35,801 nt of DNA. It comes from Ruminococcus champanellensis 18P13 = JCM 17042. Lineage in GTDB: Bacteria > Bacillota > Clostridia > Oscillospirales > Ruminococcaceae. Positions 7,556 to 15,956 of the stretch are shown one piece after another (position 1 is the first letter of the stretch; every line of letters starts with the position of its first letter). The notes under the pieces are model-generated. The model searched no databases, was not told the DNA's origin, and worked only from the letters and a program-made list of their open reading frames with translations. Location: contig NC_021039.1 in NCBI RefSeq assembly GCF_000210095.1, positions 2,416,196-2,451,996 of the forward strand, in the 5' to 3' direction. Made by a program: the position numbers and the translations under genes.

Positions 7556-7681
7556 ATGAACAATAGCCGGCTTGTGGAGGTCGCAAAATCAACGGGTATC
7601 ACACTTGCGACGCTCCGCAGCCTTGACTATGAAACGCAGCAGTCTATGCAACCAGACCGGAGCGTTCAATACCCTCTGTGA
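7556..7681 (+). CDS. Doubtful 41-residue reading frame, possible gene remnant
   Basis: ATG 7556, preceded by AAAGGG, opens a 41-codon frame. The segment LVEVAKSTGITLATLRSL resembles half of a helix-turn-helix. The frame runs into the 3' end of the opposing permease gene, overlapping about 38 bases. No promoter is visible. It may be the stump of a regulator or antitoxin gene truncated by rearrangement, or chance. I recognise no family. Confidence 0.2.
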   Translation: MNNSRLVEVAKSTGITLATLRSLDYETQQSMQPDRSVQYPL

Positions 7682-8684
7682 AGTACTTCTGCAAGAAAAC
7701 GTACATAATCAGAATGGGGGTAATGGACAGCAGACAGCCAGCCTCCAGCCAGACGATCTTTTCCCGGACGCTGACCTGGACGGTGGCGTCATTGAACAGG
7801 AACAGATTCAGCTGGGTGTTCAGATTCTTGACCATCATGGCAATGGTCTCGTTGTTGGTAAAGAAGGAGCTGCTCACATAGTAGTCGTTCCAGTACCATA
7901 CCACGGAGAACAGGAACACGGTCAGGAAGGAGGAACGGGCGTTGGGCACCATGATCTGGGCAAAGGTCCGGAGAGGGCCGCAGCCGTCCAGGTATGCCGC
8001 ATCCTCCAGCTCCTTGGGCAGACCCCGGAAGAACTGCCGGAAGATCAGAATCATCAGACCGGCACGGATGCCGTTGGCAGTCAGAGCGGGCAGATACATG
8101 GTCCAGGGGGTATCCGTCAGCGTCAGGGTATCCCCGGTGATGAGCTTGATGAGACCGAAAATGTCAAAGTACCGGAACTGCATATACTGGGGAATCAGAA
8201 TAATCTGGGAGGGCACCAGGATCATCATGATGACGATGCCGAACAGAAGATTCTTGCCCTTGAATTTAAACCGGGCAAAGCCGTATCCGGTAAGGGAACA
8301 GGTCACCACCTGCACCAGGGAGCAGCCGATATTCAGCAGCAGGGTGTTGAGCAGAGTGGGGCCAAAGTTCATAACCTTCAGTACATCCTTGATGGGCTGA
8401 AGGGATAGGTGCCGGGGAATCCACATTACAGTGGGGTCGCTCATGTCGGCGGGATCCCGGAACGCGGAGCTGATCATGAAGATCAGCGGATAAAGAATGA
8501 CAAAGCAAAGACCGAAAAGGATCAGAAACCGGAGAAAGGGCCACACCTTTTCTGCAAGACGCTTGCGGCGCAGGTAAGCCAGCTCCTCCTTGCTCATGCT
8601 CTGTTCCCGGATCTTCTGTGCTTCCTTCCGGGACATGCCGTTGCCGATCTGGTGTTCGGTTTTGATTGCTGCAGTTTGTTCCAT
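7644..8684 (-). CDS. Carbohydrate ABC transporter permease (MalG-type), pair 2
   Basis: This 346-residue membrane subunit of a carbohydrate ABC importer has about six spans. Its N-terminus, about 45 residues before the first span, is long and charged. The cytoplasmic EAA loop that contacts the ATPase is visible at about residues 226-250 (LEDAAYLDGCGPLRTF, then VPNAR). The C-terminus ERSGLVA resembles the usual end of this family, so the gene is complete. The start at 8684 has AAAGGCGG upstream. It lies 19 bases after its partner permease and is the last gene of the eight-gene operon. No clear terminator follows it. It forms the second permease pair with the 8704-9597 product. Confidence 0.92.
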   Translation of the reverse strand: MEQTAAIKTEHQIGNGMSRKEAQKIREQSMSKEELAYLRRKRLAEKVWPFLRFLILFGLCFVILYPLIFMISSAFRDPADMSDPTVMWIPRHLSLQPIKDVLKVMNFGPTLLNTLLLNIGCSLVQVVTCSLTGYGFARFKFKGKNLLFGIVIMMILVPSQIILIPQYMQFRYFDIFGLIKLITGDTLTLTDTPWTMYLPALTANGIRAGLMILIFRQFFRGLPKELEDAAYLDGCGPLRTFAQIMVPNARSSFLTVFLFSVVWYWNDYYVSSSFFTNNETIAMMVKNLNTQLNLFLFNDATVQVSVREKIVWLEAGCLLSITPILIMYVFLQKYFTEGIERSGLVA

Positions 8685-8703
8685 CTGTGTTCACACCGCC
8701 TTT

Positions 8704-9597
8704 CTATTCCACTTCGTAGTAAATAAAGTGGTTGATTATCATGGTGACCAATCCGATCGCCGCCAGAACGATGGCGAAATACGTCCACGCCATGGCTGCC
8801 GCAAGGCCGTACTGCCAGTCATTCTGTACCTCCAGCACACGGGTCATAACCGCATTGGTGGGAGAGGTAAAGGAGTCGATGATGGTGAAGATCAGATTGG
8901 CAAGGATCATAGGGCTGACGTAGGGCAGGATGATCTTCCAGAAGTATTCCCAGGAGGTTGCCCCCTCGATCTGTGCCGCCTCTCTTGCGGAGGGCGGGAT
9001 GTTCTGCAAGGCTGCCAGGAAGATCAGAATCTGGATGCCGGAGCTCCATACAAGGCTGAACACATTGGTGGTCAGGGTCTCGATCTGGGTGGTCAGATCC
9101 TCGCTGATGCCGTAGATGCCAAGGAAGGTCAGCAGTTCCTTTACAAGATCCGTCTTGAACATGGTGGAAAACTGGGATGCATCGCTGTTGCCGTTGGTTT
9201 TCAGGTCGCCGTTGATGATATTGTACACCGGGCCGGTGGCAATGATGACCGGCAGGAAGAACACGGCTCTTGCAAAGGTTCTTCCCCGGAACTTCTGGTT
9301 GAGGATCACGGCGATGAACAGGGAGAATACGATGATGAGGGGCGCAGTCTGGAAGGTTTCCTTCAGCACCTGCACCAGCAGCTCCCGGTAGTTGGGGTCG
9401 CTCATAAAGGCGTATTTGTAGTTGCTGATGCCCGCCCAGGTGGAAACCGGGCCGCCGGTTTCCGGGGTAACGTTCTGGAACGAATAGATCAGAGAGGTGA
9501 TCAGCGGAATGAGGAACCACTTGATAGTACCCACGATCCAGATGGCAATAAAGCCGTAGCCGTACAGGCTCTTGCGGCGTTCGTATGGGATCTTCAT
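8704..9597 (-). CDS. Sugar ABC transporter permease (MalF-type), pair 2
   Basis: This 297-residue MalF-like inner-membrane permease has an EAA loop at about 205-230 (REAAQIEGATSWEYFWKI, then LPYVSPM). It has about six predicted spans, starting with YGFIAIWIVGTIKWFL. An extended extracytoplasmic loop near residues 128-175 carries NGNSDASQ and ISEDLTTQ. Its ATG overlaps the stop of the DUF5696-like gene by one base (TGATG) with no good Shine-Dalgarno in between, so it is translated by coupling. This ties the permease pair to the glycosidase-like gene in expression. The partner is the MalG-type permease at 7644-8684. There is no ATPase in the operon. Confidence 0.92.
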   Translation of the reverse strand: MKIPYERRKSLYGYGFIAIWIVGTIKWFLIPLITSLIYSFQNVTPETGGPVSTWAGISNYKYAFMSDPNYRELLVQVLKETFQTAPLIIVFSLFIAVILNQKFRGRTFARAVFFLPVIIATGPVYNIINGDLKTNGNSDASQFSTMFKTDLVKELLTFLGIYGISEDLTTQIETLTTNVFSLVWSSGIQILIFLAALQNIPPSAREAAQIEGATSWEYFWKIILPYVSPMILANLIFTIIDSFTSPTNAVMTRVLEVQNDWQYGLAAAMAWTYFAIVLAAIGLVTMIINHFIYYEVE

Positions 9598-11924
9598 CAG
9601 GACAGGAGCCCCCCTTCCTCCACATAGTCGGACAGTGCATAGCTGGTGCCGTTGCAGGTGATCTGTCCGGTTTTCAGGTTCACGGTGGTCACCGTGCCGT
9701 TTGCGTAGGTGGTGGTGATCACATCATCCTGCTGGATATAATCCACGATGGTCTGGTCGCTGACTGCCCCGGTCACAGTGCTTGCCAGCTTGTATTCCTG
9801 TGCAGCCGTATCCAGCCAGTTTGCGTAATGGGCGTAGTAGTAAATGTCAAAGTCCGTATCCTTCAGCTCGCTGGTCTCCTCGTGCAGCAGGTCAAAGTGC
9901 AGGTTGCTGCCGGTGGCAATTGCCTGGAGCAGCAGCCGCTCGGAATCCGCAGAGCCGTTGATTGCCGTGGTGGCGTAGGGCAGCACACCGTGCATCACAA
10001 GCTGATACAGGGGCAGATCCTCATCGATCACGTCAAAGCCGCTGGAGGACAGGGGCACGTTGGTCACATGATCCACATAGGGCAGCGCATAGGCGTTTGC
10101 CGTATCCGCCAGCACGGAGCCAACCCCCTTCTGCATGCCGGACAGGCTGTCGGTCATGATGTTCTTCATGTCGTCCCGGGAGATGGCTTTCTTGCCGTAA
10201 TCTCCATACAGCAGGGAGGTCATTTCCCCGATGCTCACGCCGGTGATGCCTGCCTTGGAGTAGTTGTCGGTCAGATCGCTGTAGATCTCGCTGAAATTGG
10301 AGGGGGACAACAGGGAGATGGTGTCCTTGAAGCTGTCCGGGGTGCCGAATGCCCGCTCGTAGCTGACGATTCTGGAATAGGAACCGGACACCCGGATGGC
10401 GGTATCGGTAAAGGCGAAGAAGCCCTGACCGGAGTAGAATTTCTTGTTGTTGACGGTGGGATAGTAGGCAATGCCGTTGTCGGACAGATACTTGGTCAGA
10501 TCCTGGAAATCGCTCTTGCCCCCCAGTACGCCGGCAGCCTTTGCCTTATAGTCCACCTTGCCGGCGATGCCTGCATTGGTCCAGTTGTTCAGGGCAACCA
10601 CCATATCGTCCACGCCCCGATCCTTCAGACTGCTGATGATCTCCCGGGTCTGGTCGAAATCCGTCATGGCGGTTTTCAGCGTCACCGGAATGCCCAGAAT
10701 GTTGGTGGATTTCTCCACGCCCCCGTAGATGTCCACATACAGATCGGAGGCATTGGGCTGCACCTTGGGGGTGACGCCGCCATCCGTGGTCAGATAGTTC
10801 CGGTATGCCGCAGCCACGTCCACATAATCCGTGGTACCGGCTGTGTCCGCCACCGGGTAATACCGAACGGCGATTTCCTTGGTCTTGATGCTGCCGCTTT
10901 CAAACACAGTCAGAGGCGTGGTATCGCCGCCCATATAGAACGTATCCGTAGAGCGAAGGATAAACTGGAAGTTGCACAGGTTGTAGCTGCTCTTGGACTG
11001 ACCGGACACCGCCGCATTGATCTGGGCGTTGCTGTCACCCTTGTCCGCCACCACCATCAGGGCGTTGTCATCCCGGACGATGCCGTACATGGGCAGATAC
11101 ACCTGTTCGGTAACAGCGCCCTTGGTGGTGGGCACTGCGGTAATGTCCTTGCCGTATACACGCTGTGCGTACACGGAGGCATTGGTCTTGCCGTTGTTGA
11201 AGTTGATCCGGGCGCCGCTGCCATCCGGCACTACAAAGTAGCCTTCCGCCTCGCTGTCCCCTGCCCCGAAGGCGGTCAGCAGCTTGATGGAGGTCAGCAG
11301 CTTTTCGGAGGTATTCTTTTCGGTGATCTTTTCCGTATTGATCCGGACGCTCAGGTAATCCTCCTTGAGGGTGTATTCCACCGGGATCTGGATCCCTGCC
11401 TTCCGGAAGTTGTAGGTGACCTTTACCCCATCGGTGATGCTGCTGTAGGAAAAGGCACAGCGGCTGGAATCCCCGGAACGCACATAGGAGGTACTCCGGC
11501 TCTTGGGATCGCCGTACTCAATGGTCAGCGCAGAAGCAAGCTCCTTGCGCAGGGTGGGCGTCGCATTGGGATCTCCGCCGGCATTGAAGGGGGAAGACCA
11601 CCAGATATAGCCGGTCTCCTTGTTTTTCAGCGCAAAGATGTCCTCAACGGGAGCATCCTCTGTGGCGTTTTCATAATCCCACACATAGAAGATCAGCTTG
11701 TCGTTTTCGGCAGCAACAATCATGCTGTCCAGAACCTGCTGCTCGGTGCGGGCAACAAAGTCATCGCTTACGGTGCTTTCGCCGGTATCCTCCTTGTCGG
11801 ATGCGGCAGGTTTATCCCCGGCAGCGTCCTTGTCGCCTTCGGAATTGACAACGATCGAGCCGGCGGAAGCCATCATGGACATGGCAAGGAAGCAAGCGAG
11901 CATCCGTTTCCATTTCGTCTGCAT
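9597..11924 (-). CDS. Secreted DUF5696-like protein with putative glycosidase fold
   Basis: This 775-residue exported protein has a signal sequence (MLACFLAMSMMASAG), probably cleaved near residue 21, and an acidic linker to about residue 55. Residues 75-390 look all-beta. From about 395 an alpha/beta repeat pattern follows, consistent with a TIM barrel: LYVDIYGG, DDMVVALNNW (about 439), GIAYYPTVN, GITGVSIGEMTSLLYGDYG (559-577) and ADTANAYALPYVDHV (606-620). The NAYALPY block and the overall layout fit the DUF5696 family. A beta-sandwich plus TIM barrel recalls clan-D/GH101-like glycosidases. E566, D575, D607 and E682 are possible active-site residues, by inference only. It lies 18 bases after the Yip1-like gene and is coupled to a permease gene. 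Substrate unknown. Confidence 0.8.
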   Translation of the reverse strand: MQTKWKRMLACFLAMSMMASAGSIVVNSEGDKDAAGDKPAASDKEDTGESTVSDDFVARTEQQVLDSMIVAAENDKLIFYVWDYENATEDAPVEDIFALKNKETGYIWWSSPFNAGGDPNATPTLRKELASALTIEYGDPKSRSTSYVRSGDSSRCAFSYSSITDGVKVTYNFRKAGIQIPVEYTLKEDYLSVRINTEKITEKNTSEKLLTSIKLLTAFGAGDSEAEGYFVVPDGSGARINFNNGKTNASVYAQRVYGKDITAVPTTKGAVTEQVYLPMYGIVRDDNALMVVADKGDSNAQINAAVSGQSKSSYNLCNFQFILRSTDTFYMGGDTTPLTVFESGSIKTKEIAVRYYPVADTAGTTDYVDVAAAYRNYLTTDGGVTPKVQPNASDLYVDIYGGVEKSTNILGIPVTLKTAMTDFDQTREIISSLKDRGVDDMVVALNNWTNAGIAGKVDYKAKAAGVLGGKSDFQDLTKYLSDNGIAYYPTVNNKKFYSGQGFFAFTDTAIRVSGSYSRIVSYERAFGTPDSFKDTISLLSPSNFSEIYSDLTDNYSKAGITGVSIGEMTSLLYGDYGKKAISRDDMKNIMTDSLSGMQKGVGSVLADTANAYALPYVDHVTNVPLSSSGFDVIDEDLPLYQLVMHGVLPYATTAINGSADSERLLLQAIATGSNLHFDLLHEETSELKDTDFDIYYYAHYANWLDTAAQEYKLASTVTGAVSDQTIVDYIQQDDVITTTYANGTVTTVNLKTGQITCNGTSYALSDYVEEGGLLS

Positions 11925-11942
11925 TCAATCACGCTCCCTTTC

Positions 11943-12572
11943 TCAGACCTTCACACGGTATGCGATTTCCGTGTAGATGGAGTAAACGAATACGTAAACC
12001 TGCTGGAACAGAGAGAGCAGGAGTACAAGCAGGAACAGAATCGCCAGCATGGCAGCCAGCGTCAGCAGGATTGCACCCACTGTTTTCAGAAAGCTGTACT
12101 GATGCACGGTTTTGACCGCCATGAACAGCAGCACCCCGGACCAGAGCATGCCAATGATGTACACGGCAGTGATGAATACGGACTCGTCCCGGATGAGCAG
12201 GTGGGACAGGATCACGCAGATGAACTGCTGTGCTACATAAGGAATCAGGGCATAGGCGCTGTAGATGCAGATGTTTTTCATGGAGCCTTCTCCGTCCAGC
12301 CAGGTACTGATCGCCCAGTTGCCCACGACCCACACGGCGAAGAAGCCTATGCTCTGCACCAGGTAGGGGATGATGTTGAAGGTCTTGTCGTAGGAAACCA
12401 CAAACTGGAATCCATATAGCCGGGCGCTTGCCAGCATGGACAGGAACGACAGGAACACGATCAGGAAGGCGATCTTCAGAGAGCCGCCCTTTTTCCATCG
12501 CAGATCCTCATAGCCCTCGAAGGGGTGGAACACCACATGGGAGACCCACTGCTTCTGCGTCAGATCCATCAT
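11943..12572 (-). CDS. Yip1-like polytopic membrane protein
   Basis: This 209-residue integral membrane protein has five hydrophobic segments: about 33-52, 68-85, 104-125, 130-150 and 162-195. A soluble N-terminus carries [16 protein letters not shown], the short motif typical of bacterial Yip1-domain proteins. The conserved YSAYALIPY segment of the family is present around residue 105. Bacterial Yip1 proteins have no firmly known function; they may organise membrane complexes. Its start overlaps the NHL-protein stop by 4 bases (ATGA), with AAGGAGGG upstream. The co-translation suggests it works with the NHL protein or the DUF5696-like product at the membrane. Confidence 0.85.
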   Translation of the reverse strand: MMDLTQKQWVSHVVFHPFEGYEDLRWKKGGSLKIAFLIVFLSFLSMLASARLYGFQFVVSYDKTFNIIPYLVQSIGFFAVWVVGNWAISTWLDGEGSMKNICIYSAYALIPYVAQQFICVILSHLLIRDESVFITAVYIIGMLWSGVLLFMAVKTVHQYSFLKTVGAILLTLAAMLAILFLLVLLLSLFQQVYVFVYSIYTEIAYRVKV

Positions 12573-14062
12573 TGTGCATCACCCTCCTTTCCGGCTGTGT
12601 TTTGCGTGTGCTTCTTTTTGCGCCATTTGTGGAAGCCGTAGCCGCCCCCGATGAGTACCAGCGCACCGATAATGAGAATATTGAAGTACTCCTTCAGAAA
12701 TTCGGAACGGTAGCCCTCAAAGGCCTCGTTGTACCGGTAGGGGGAATCTGCCAGCTTGGCGTATTTCATAGATTCCGCATAGTCGCCCTTTTTCAGCATT
12801 GCGCTGGCGATGCCGATATACGCCCGGCGATAGTTGCCGTCCCGCTTGAGCACCTCCTGCCAGGGGCCAAGCGCCTCTTCGTAGTACCCCGCATTGTACA
12901 GATTCGTCGCTTCATGGACGATGCTGCCGAACACGGTTTCCTTGAAAATCGTCACCGTGTTCTTTCCGGCATCCAGCACATAAATGTTGGTGTCCAGAGT
13001 CTCCAGGGCGCTGACCTGTTTAAAGCCGCCCACCTGGTCGCCGGTGGTGCCCAGAATAAACAGCAGGTTGCATTCCTCATCATACTGGAACACTCTGCCG
13101 GTGGTCAGATCCAGGCAGTTGATCATGCCGTCGTCGGAAATGTCAATGTCCACGATCCGGGTGGCATAGGTGGTGCCGCTGTACCAGAGGCTGCTGCCAT
13201 CGCCCCAGATTACATCATAATCCGCAAACAGGTTGTACCCTGCCGGATTGACCTTCTTGACCCGGTCCGTATCCTGGGTGGAGGATTCGGTGGAGGTGAA
13301 GATAAAGCCCTCGGCGTCCAGGTCGAAATTGGAGAAGCCGGAAGGCACGGATGCCTTCATCTTATCCCGCATTTCATCGGTTGCAATGGCGCTCCAGAAA
13401 TACCGAGCGGCAACCTCTGCGGTCTGCTCCACACGGTTTGCGCCGTAAAAGCCGGTAAACTCCCCCTTGGGGTTGAACACGCAGGCACCGCTTGTGGTAT
13501 TGTTCAGCACCACATACACGTTGCATGCCTTGTCCACCAGCACCTTCTGGGGCAAAAAGGTCAGATCCTGGTCATAGACCTCGGATTCCGGCTTGGTGAT
13601 CTCCATTTTCACATTGCCCCTGGTATCACTGATGAGGATCCGGGAATTGTCCGTATCCGCAATGTACACTAGCTGATTTTCCGGGGAAACATACACGCCG
13701 GTTGGATTTTTCAGAGTGGTCTTGCTGCCGTCCGGCATGGTGAAATCCTCCAGCACGTTCAGCACCTTGCTCCATTCCGTATTGACCACCACGATCCGGT
13801 TGTTGCCCTTGTCGCAGACATAGAACTGGTTCTGATAGTCCCGGAAAATGTCCGAGGGATTTGTAAAATGAGAGATCCCAAGATCCTCACCGGAAACGGA
13901 ACGATCCGCAATATAGCCCGCCTGGGAGGGGATCGCCTCGCCCCAGCGGTCGTAGTTGTATACGTCGTAGGGTTCGTCTGCGGAGGCTCCGAGAGGCAGA
14001 GCCCCAGCCAGCAGAACGCCTGCCAGCGCCGCTGTGCAGAATTTACGCAGTCGTTTGTTCAC
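12569..14062 (-). CDS. Membrane-anchored NHL-repeat/TPR surface protein
   Basis: A signal peptide of about 28 residues ends in LGASADE. A beta-propeller built from NHL-type repeats follows (residues about 60-370), with units such as [20 protein letters not shown] and [23 protein letters not shown]-like helices follow (about 375-455, with [17 protein letters not shown]). The C-terminus has one membrane span (about 462-478, [16 protein letters not shown]) and a basic cytoplasmic tail (KWRKKK). The propeller therefore faces outside and the tail inside. I prefer the GTG at 14062 to the ATG at 14071, because GGGGAGG abuts the latter. NHL propellers usually bind proteins or ligands. A scaffold or sensor role beside the transporter is inferred. 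Confidence 0.85.
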   Translation of the reverse strand: MNKRLRKFCTAALAGVLLAGALPLGASADEPYDVYNYDRWGEAIPSQAGYIADRSVSGEDLGISHFTNPSDIFRDYQNQFYVCDKGNNRIVVVNTEWSKVLNVLEDFTMPDGSKTTLKNPTGVYVSPENQLVYIADTDNSRILISDTRGNVKMEITKPESEVYDQDLTFLPQKVLVDKACNVYVVLNNTTSGACVFNPKGEFTGFYGANRVEQTAEVAARYFWSAIATDEMRDKMKASVPSGFSNFDLDAEGFIFTSTESSTQDTDRVKKVNPAGYNLFADYDVIWGDGSSLWYSGTTYATRIVDIDISDDGMINCLDLTTGRVFQYDEECNLLFILGTTGDQVGGFKQVSALETLDTNIYVLDAGKNTVTIFKETVFGSIVHEATNLYNAGYYEEALGPWQEVLKRDGNYRRAYIGIASAMLKKGDYAESMKYAKLADSPYRYNEAFEGYRSEFLKEYFNILIIGALVLIGGGYGFHKWRKKKHTQNTAGKEGDAQ

Positions 14063-14080
14063 TATACTCATCCTCCCCGC

Positions 14081-14953
14081 TTAGTCCTTGATACCGGAAT
14101 GTGCCATTGTTTCAATGACATTCTTCTGCGCCAGCATGAAGAACACCACCGGCGGGATCAGCATGAATACCGCTGCCGCCATTGCCACGCCTGCACGGGC
14201 AAGACCGGCGGATGCCGCCTGCTGCACCACGGTGGGCAGTGTTTTCTTCGCTTCGTCATACACAAGACTGCCGCCCTGGATGTTCCAGGCACCCTGGAAG
14301 GCAAAAATGCTCATGGTCATCAGTGCCGGCTTCTGGTTGGGAATGACGATCCGCCAGCAGGTGGTGAACATATTGGCACCGTCCACCTTTGCCGCCTCGA
14401 TCATAGCGTCCGGCACCTGACTCATGGACTGCCGCATCAGGAACAGACCCATTGCCGACGCAATGGAGGGCAGGATCAGTGCCCTGGTGGTGTTGATGAG
14501 GTTCAGCTCGGACATGACCATGTACTGCATGATGTAGATAACATTACTATTGTAGAGCAGGGAGATGACAATGATCTTGTTGATGATCCCATTGCCGGGG
14601 AATTTGCACTTTGCCAGCACGAAGGCTGCCATGGAGGCAACGATGCACTGTGCCACGGTGACAACCACCGTGACGAACACGCTGTTCCACACATACCGGG
14701 AGAAGGGCACCCACATCTGTCCCAGAACCCGGAACATATCCCGGAAGTTGTCCAGGGTGGGGTTCATGGGGTAAAACTTGGGCGGGAAGATAAACAGCTC
14801 CTCCACCGGCTTGATGGATGTGATGATCGCCAGGTAAATGGGAAATACCATAAAGAGACCCAGCACCGTCAGAAAGAGGAAAATGGCAATGCTGCCGCCG
14901 ATCCTGCGTCCTGCCCGCTTGTTGGACGCTTTGAGCTTTGATGTATCGGTCAT
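14081..14953 (-). CDS. Carbohydrate ABC transporter permease (MalG-type), pair 1
   Basis: This 290-residue MalG-like permease has six likely spans. The EAA loop at about 185-208 reads IEAAKVDGANMFTTCWRIVI, with the canonical G of the motif. The first span is preceded by a basic segment (NKRAGRRIGG), and the typical SIKPVEELFIFPP segment follows it. The start at 14953 has AAGGAGGG upstream and lies 12 bases after the stop of its partner. It is adjacent to the solute-binding protein and the MalF-type permease, so this pair is the more likely direct partner of the binding protein. Confidence 0.93.
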   Translation of the reverse strand: MTDTSKLKASNKRAGRRIGGSIAIFLFLTVLGLFMVFPIYLAIITSIKPVEELFIFPPKFYPMNPTLDNFRDMFRVLGQMWVPFSRYVWNSVFVTVVVTVAQCIVASMAAFVLAKCKFPGNGIINKIIVISLLYNSNVIYIMQYMVMSELNLINTTRALILPSIASAMGLFLMRQSMSQVPDAMIEAAKVDGANMFTTCWRIVIPNQKPALMTMSIFAFQGAWNIQGGSLVYDEAKKTLPTVVQQAASAGLARAGVAMAAAVFMLIPPVVFFMLAQKNVIETMAHSGIKD

Positions 14954-14965
14954 CGGTTTCCCTCC

Positions 14966-15898
14966 TTAATCCATGTACTTGCTCAACAGCTTGCTGATCA
15001 GCTTGTTGGCAAGGAACATGAAGATAAACAGCACCATACAGATTGCAGATGCATAGCCCATTTCGTAACGCACCCAGCCGTAGTCATAGGCATGGGTCAT
15101 AATGGTGTGGGCGGCGTAGTCGGTACTGGGGAAGCCCACCAGATTCCGGGCTACGATGTCGGCGGTAAAGGAGCTGACGATCTGCATGACCGCAGCGAAC
15201 ATCAGCTGGGGCCCCATGGAAGGGATGGTAATGTAGATCAGTTCCTGCCACCGGTTCTTGATGCCCTCGATGGCGCCGGCTTCATACTGGGAACGGTCGA
15301 TATTCTGGAAGCCTGCACGGAGCGCCAGGAATCCGGCACCCAGACTGATCCACAGTTGTACCACGATGACTACCCCCAGAATGTACTGGGAGTCGGTGAG
15401 CCACTGGACAGCGTAGGTGTTGATGCCCAGGTTGATGAGCACCGCATTGGCTATGCCGTAGGTATCACCACTGAAGATCAGCTGCCACACGGTGTACACA
15501 TTTGCCATGGAGGGCGCATAGAAGATCAGGGTGAAAATGGTTTTCAGCCTGGGATGCAGCTCGTTGATGAGCCACGCCAGCAAAAAGCACAGCACATAGC
15601 TGATGGGGCCGGTGAACAGTGCGAACACCAGGGTGACACGGATGGATTTTACGAAGATCGCATCCGAAATGAACAGATTGTAGAAGTTGGACAGTCCCAC
15701 CCACTTGGGGAACTGTACCATGTTAAAGTCGGTCATGCCCATGGGCAGGGACATGATGACCGGAATGATGGTGAATACCAGGAAGAACAGCATAAAGGGA
15801 AGCAGCATCAGATAGCATTCCTTGTTCTGCTTGATTTGCAGCCAGGTGTAATGCCGCTGCTCCTTTTTGCTTCTCCGCCCGATTGCGTCCTTATCCAA
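14966..15898 (-). CDS. Sugar ABC transporter permease (MalF-type), pair 1
   Basis: This 310-residue MalF-like permease has a charged cytoplasmic N-terminus. About six spans begin with YLMLLPFMLFFLVFTIIPVI. The EAA loop at 206-230 reads EAGAIEGIKNRWQELIYIT, in which the second alanine of the motif is replaced by glycine. The start codon is TTG at 15898, strongly supported by AAGGAGGG seven bases upstream. It follows the solute-binding protein gene by 58 bases, the widest gap in the operon. The partner is the MalG-type permease at 14081-14953. Confidence 0.93.
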   Translation of the reverse strand: MDKDAIGRRSKKEQRHYTWLQIKQNKECYLMLLPFMLFFLVFTIIPVIMSLPMGMTDFNMVQFPKWVGLSNFYNLFISDAIFVKSIRVTLVFALFTGPISYVLCFLLAWLINELHPRLKTIFTLIFYAPSMANVYTVWQLIFSGDTYGIANAVLINLGINTYAVQWLTDSQYILGVVIVVQLWISLGAGFLALRAGFQNIDRSQYEAGAIEGIKNRWQELIYITIPSMGPQLMFAAVMQIVSSFTADIVARNLVGFPSTDYAAHTIMTHAYDYGWVRYEMGYASAICMVLFIFMFLANKLISKLLSKYMD

Positions 15899-15956
15899 AA
15901 GTAACCCTCCTTTTTATAGGCAGGCGTTATGCAGCATTCCCCATGCTGCAAACGTC

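Noticed and set aside
9585-12419. Very long rightward open frame (944 codons) opposite the DUF5696-like and Yip1-like genes
   Set aside because: It is the complementary shadow of real leftward genes that have signal peptides, motifs and ribosome binding sites. Its product is His/Gly/Val-rich with no domain logic.
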